Assembly (NCBI GenBank): GCA_021234155.1 | Contig: JAJEKV010000323.1 | Span: 62,001-126,000 of the forward strand | Length of the DNA stretch: 64,000 nucleotides | Direction: 5' to 3' | DNA from: Isoetes taiwanensis | Taxonomy: Eukaryota > Streptophyta > Lycopodiopsida > Isoetales > Isoetaceae | Shown here: piece by piece, positions 59,452-64,000 of the stretch | Layout: the number at the start of each line of letters is the position of its first letter | How positions within the stretch are numbered: the first letter of the stretch is position 1 | Notes under the pieces: generated by a model | Database searches by the model: none | Told to the model about the DNA's origin: nothing | Seen by the model: only the letters and a program-made list of their open reading frames with translations | Made by a program: the position numbers and the translations under genes

Positions 59452-62340
59452 GGAATAGTTTTGGAGTCCACGCAGTACAATACTGGTTTCAATGTCTAGC
59501 CAAAGATCGGGATCACTTGGATTTCTCCTCCACCTCTTTGTCCAACAATCTGAATATCTTTCTTTATCGGTGACATTACTCAACCGATGTCTTTGGACAC
59601 CACCATTCCACAAGCACCTTATTGAAGTTAACATCACCTTCTTCTTTGCAAATATCCGAGATAGTCCATCCCAACCACTTTGGATAGGTCTCTAGATCTG
59701 CTTTGGTTTTACTACTACAAATTGGTTGCACTCCACGCGTCAATTAGAAGGTTCATAAGAATCCATGCCTAGATATTTTGGCCTATCCTTCTTAGGACCA
59801 ACATAGTGTTTATCGATTGAGGAGGAGCATATGCCTTCACAATGCTACTAATGGTACCATCATCTTCGCCGGCACCGGCTAATGTTTTCCACTTACTTTT
59901 AGGGAACCACCCTTCTTTCAGCTCTTCAGAGGATGTGTCTACCTCATCCAACAAGTTGATCACCTTCTTCCAATAATCTATCAATGCACGATTTGTGTCA
60001 TCTGAATTAGTTTGCCAATGCTTGATGTAGTCATTGATGCCATCCTTAGTCAATCCCAATTGCTTGACTCGCAGTTGGTTTTAGAGCTTTTGGTTGACCA
60101 GAGGTATCATAGGCTTGCCATTTGCATCCCTCAAGGCCAAATTTCTGCCCCACCTCTCCACTTCTCCTCTGAAGGTCTCATTTTCCATTGCATGATTGGA
60201 ATCCCTTCTCTCACCCAAAAGTGAATTGAAGAGGTCTAGAATGACCTTCCATGTCGAGAGCATAACCATCCACAAAACTCTTCCAATCAGGCACTTCTTC
60301 TATGATAGATCCTATAGGAGATGGATTTGTACATCCATGAAATATTTCCAATAGCCTGGGAAAGTTGGTAACTGTCTGCTGTCTCAATACATGACTATAT
60401 TTTCCAAACAATGCATCCACATCCTCATGAGTATGTCTAGGGCATTAGGAACCCCAAATTGACTCTTTCAAAAACACCCACAGCTGTTAAGTAGGATAGG
60501 AAAGAAAACATCCACCTGTTCTTATTTTGACCAGCACAATTATCTAGTTGCAAGAGGAACTTTCTGGGCAGATCTCGAGGTTTAGCACGAGATGTTGAAG
60601 CTCCAACATGTTCATTAGGTCCATTCCTCCTAAATCTTGCCTTGCTAAACTTTTCAATACTATTAGGGGTTCCATCCAACAATGCACTATGTAGTGCCTG
60701 GCGGCTATTTGTAGGATCCTGTAGAGGTGACCATTGTAACCCTTCTCATAGTTTCTTAAACACCTCATGATACTCCCAATGTGAAAATCTGGACCATCAC
60801 TCCACAACTCTAAACTGAAATGGCCATAATAGGTCTGAGACTGCCCATGCAATATTGCCCCAGTCATTGAAATCTGCAAAGGGTATGATCTTCCACATGA
60901 CTTAGGAATGTACTTGAATTGTGGAAGACAAGTCTTCTGTTGGTCCATTTTATCATGTATAATACATAGATAGTTATTAGGTTCCATTGCAGATAAGGTC
61001 CTCCACATCCAATAAGTTGATCTACATGATAGTTGATCTGTCATATGGTCCTTCATATGTTCCCTTATCTTTGCCCTTAGACTTGGTTGCACAGTCTTAT
61101 CTAGTGTCTCCTTCAGCTTGGCACATAAATTGCACTTGGCAAAGTTGTTTGAAGTTGCTATGGTCACATGCTTGAAATGCCTATTCCATAGCCTACTAAA
61201 ACTGGGCTGGGATATAGAGGCCACCCAAGTTTCAAGCAATGCATTTATTTCCTCTAATATGCTCTTACGGGTACAATGGGATGGCAATCTCTTTTCAACA
61301 ATAACTCTACCTGTTCATCCTTCTTACTCTTATGTGGCATGTTTTCGCATTGAAATCCACATATCTTTCAAATATTTCCTTTGCAGCTATAGTTCTTGAG
61401 GTAGGCCTTACCAGGCCAGTGTTCCCATGCAATGCAATTTTACTACCATTTTCATGTCTCTTTTGCCAGTTGTGCCAAGAAGAGGTTGGAATTCCATGTA
61501 TAGCCATCCATGCTTTTGAACATATCCACTTTCCATTCAATGGGAATCTTTTCTTCTTTGATCTTTCATCCTGAATTGCATAGCCAAATATGGTGTACAT
61601 GAAATTCCTCCTGCTATCACACTTATGTTCCCGATATGTAGCTCTTGCTACCACCATCTCTTCTATTGTGAACATTCTAATACAGGAGGCCCAACAACAT
61701 TCACTTCCTCTAACCTGCATCAGGGCTTCAGGAGAACAATCATAATCTGACTTACATCTTTTGGTGGGATAATGTTTGAAAGTTGGAAGTGGCCTCTTGC
61801 TACACCGCGGTGAACATTATTGACAATGGTTCTACATCTATAGGAAACGTGTAGTTCCCCTCCGGTTGAATCTTGTCCCTAGGCCATGCAACAATAGTTG
61901 GAACCTCTAGTTGCTTCACACAAGCTAGGCATTCTTGTTTGCCTGAACCCTTTTCCTTCCAATTGTCATATAATTTTGAGATTGCCACACCTAACCTGTC
62001 CTCCCCTAATCTTTCATCATTCACTGCATTGATAGGATCTGCTAGAACAATAATCCCTTCTCCTACTGCCTCTCTGTTGCATGCATGCGGGATCTTGACC
62101 TTTTGTTTTTCCAATCGACCCTAGTATAAAAAGTACAATTTCCTTTCTGTGGCATCATCCTTTTCATTTGAGGTCTTTTTCCTTTCCTTTGCCATCATCT
62201 TTGTCATCTTCATCCTTTTCATTTCTGGTCTTTTCCTTTCCTTTCCCATCATCTTTGTCATCTTCATTAGTTGGGGATTTTTCTTTGCCTTGATCACCAT
62301 CATCATGGGGGCCTTGGGGATTTAGCACTTTTGCATGCCA
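59452..62340 (-). pseudogene. DUF7869-like transposase gene (element 2), degenerate
   Basis: Homologous in layout to the gene at 7994-11177. From 5' to 3' on the minus strand: an acidic Lys-rich head with a duplicated DDKDDGKGKEK motif (62340-62150); 62114-61803 (ECLACVKQLEVPTIVAWPRD); 61760-61310 (VRGSECCWASCIRMFTIEEM, KWICSKAWMAIHGIPTSSWH); 61287-60740 (FSRLWNRHFKHV, CNLCAKLKE, IIHDKMDQQKTCLPQF); 60682-60437 (LLQLDNCAGQNKNRWMFSFL); then HTHEDVDALFGKY from 60420 after a frame break; and a C-terminal region to 59452. The three Asp-bearing motifs line up with VVIDGMDQ, LQLDNTARENKNQ and HTHDQID of element 1. Several stops and frameshifts make it inactive. Confidence 0.7.
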
Positions 62341-62379
62341 TTGACCTAAAATGAATAAAACCTATAGTAAGTTAGCATA

Positions 62380-62765
62380 TCCAAATAACATCTCCCTAAC
62401 ATGTTCTTAAATGAAAGTTAACCTTAATAATAACCTTAATAACCTATAATAACTTAATCTATAATAATAATAAGTTAACCTATAATATATTAACTTATAA
62501 TAACCTTAAATGTTGTAACCTTAAAAACAACTTTAAGGCTTTAGGTTAGCACTTTTAAGGTTAGAAGTTTTAAGGTTAAAACTTCTAACCTTCAATAAAT
62601 ATAACCTTAGCCTAAAACTTCTAAAACTTAAAACTTCTAAATTCAAATTCATAAATTTTTAAACTTATAACTTTATTTATGAACTTAAAAATATTAACCT
62701 TAACTAATAACCTTAACTTATAAACCTTAAAACTATTAACCTTAAATCTTATAACTTATATAACC
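62380..62765. repeat. AACCTTAA-rich low-complexity DNA
   Basis: Irregular repeats of AACCTTAATAAC, TTAAAACTTCTAA and TATAATAAC. It is not the plant telomere unit (TTTAGGG) and has no constant period. It lies upstream of element 2. Confidence 0.7.
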
Positions 62766-62929
62766 CTTGCAATAAATGTTCGCGGCAGTTATTATGGCGC
62801 GGTACGAAATTTTTTAAGGCAGTTATTATTTCCAGTTTACAATCCCTTTCCAACTTTTCCAGCTTTTCTGTCTCTCTTTCGAACTTCGACCTCTGGTGCG
62901 CTTTCGATCTATCTGCTCGCTTTCGAACT

Positions 62930-63100
62930 GCTTTCGCTTCAATCTCTGTGGCTTTCGCTTTCGCTTTCTGCTTTCGCTTTCGCTTTCGCTTTCTGCTTCC
63001 ACAATCTCTGTGGTTTTTCTCGGCGCTTCAATCTCTGTGCTTTTTTCTCGGCGCTTCAATCTCTGTGGTTTTTTCTGTGGTTCAATCTCTGTGGCTTCTA
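62930..63100. repeat. GCTTTC simple repeat and CAATCTCTGTGGTTTTT units
   Basis: 62945-63000 is (CTTTCG)n with CTTTCTG variants. 63000-63100 has four copies of a 25-30 bp unit, CTTCAATCTCTGTGG plus TTTTTCTCGGCG. The downstream stretch to 63450 is rich in TTCGGCTC. Frames rich in Arg/Phe/Ser here are composition artefacts. Confidence 0.85.
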
Positions 63101-63579
63101 TCTGCATCAATCTCGACTCAATCTCGGCTTCTATATGCTTTAAACTCAAATTTTCGAGCTTTTCGGCTTCTACAATCATCTGCTTTAGGGTTTTCGGCTC
63201 AAAGGTGTTTTCGGCTCCAAGGTTTGTAGGATATATTACAAGAATGTTACAGCAAGAATGTCTCTGGTTTTTTTGGCTTTTCGGCTCTGTACAATCTCTC
63301 TGACTTTGAATAACTTTGGTTTTTTGTGTTAAAGCTTCTCGGCTTCTAGCTGCTATTGCTTTTTCTCGGCTTCTTAAGGCTCAAATCAACTTTGGTTTTT
63401 GATCTTTTGGTTTCGGCTCGAAGTCAAAGGCTCAATTCTCGGGTACAGAACACAAATAGGTTAGTATCTCTCATTCTTTTAGTTATTTTACAGAAAGCAT
63501 GTTATTTACTTTTACATGCATCAGTATATTTACCACAGTTAATTTAATCAGTTAATCAGTTACATTGACATGAATCAGA

Positions 63580-63910
63580 ATATCCTGCTCTATGATCTTG
63601 TTCTGTGATCTTGCCTATATGATCTGCTCTTATTCTATTTCACTAGCTATTCCTCTATCTGTTCTAATTAATGATCTAAAATAATGAAGTTATTCTATTT
63701 CACGAGCTCTTCCTCTATCTGTTCTAATTAAATAATGATCAGGCATAAGTAAATAATGATCATAGATAAGTAAATAATGATCATAGATCATATCTGCTCT
63801 ATGATCTTGCTCTATGATCTATGATATCATAGATCATAGATCTTCACTAGCTCTTCCTCTATCTGCTCTAAATAATGAACTAAAACAATGAACTAAACAA
63901 TGAACTAATA
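63580..63910. repeat. TATGATCT/AAATAATGATCATAG repeats
   Basis: Two copies of a segment containing TATTCTATTTCAC(T/G)AGCT and CTCTATCTGTTCTAATTA (about 63634 and 63690, with a partial third near 63845) are followed by clustered TCTATGATC and its inverse GATCATAGA. These give several small hairpins. Confidence 0.75.
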
Positions 63911-64000
63911 CTGGCTTTATATTTTGAATTCTGCATTCTGCATTCTGCATTATGCATTTTGTTAGAATAATATGTTGGAATGGGAGAAATCGCGCTTGGC

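Noticed and set aside
62380..62765. Telomere-like CCTTAA repeats
   Set aside because: The unit and period are irregular and do not match the plant (TTTAGGG) or other known telomere repeats.
62826..63303. Arg/Ser/Phe-rich frames on both strands
   Set aside because: Generated by (CTTTCG)n and related tandem units.

Overview
The window looks like repeat-rich nuclear DNA of a streptophyte plant. Supporting signs are GT-AG introns throughout, an ABC1-type kinase with plant-like motifs, Helitron termini, a PIF/Harbinger-type and a hAT-type non-autonomous element, LINE fragments, many minisatellites and AT-rich spacers. A fern, lycophyte, bryophyte or streptophyte alga fits better than a flowering plant, because DNA methylase and DUF7869-like genes sit inside apparent mobile DNA. 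This taxonomic guess is weak. I found no rRNA, convincing tRNA, CRISPR array or organellar gene.

Layout. 1-3.2 kb: a Helitron 3' end and a LINE ORF1 remnant. 3.27-11.2 kb: the most interesting locus. A decayed, intron-containing beta-class DNA methyltransferase gene (minus strand) stands head to head with a decayed DUF7869-like transposase gene (plus strand). Two 42-bp-period arrays of the palindrome GTGTATTCCGGAATACAC lie between the genes and in the methylase introns. A 321-bp MITE with a 4-bp target duplication interrupts one methylase exon. 13.2-13.7 kb: LINE ORF2 tail. 16.3-19.5 kb: a hAT MITE, then a tandem pair of Helitrons filled with polypyrimidine DNA. 20.5-33 kb: exons of host-type genes on the minus strand (a membrane protein, an unrecognised gene, an ABC1 kinase), broken up by a PIF-type element and two tandem segmental duplications (1.25 kb and 3.93 kb). 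34.9-42.3 kb: a second transposase-like gene whose first exon was duplicated. 39.7-46.6 kb: several CACCAC-rich minisatellites. 47.8-50.1 kb: an FCP1/NLI-type phosphatase-like gene lacking its catalytic Asp and carrying a stop. 52.7-55.0 kb: a foldback-like element. 57.9-59.1 kb: LINE endonuclease/RT remnant. 59.4-62.3 kb: a second DUF7869-like gene.

Nearly all coding regions show frameshifts, stops or insertions, so the window is mainly a record of mobile-element decay around a few host genes. The methylase, palindrome array and transposase together could represent an undescribed type of element that carries its own DNA methyltransferase. That linkage is inferred from layout only.
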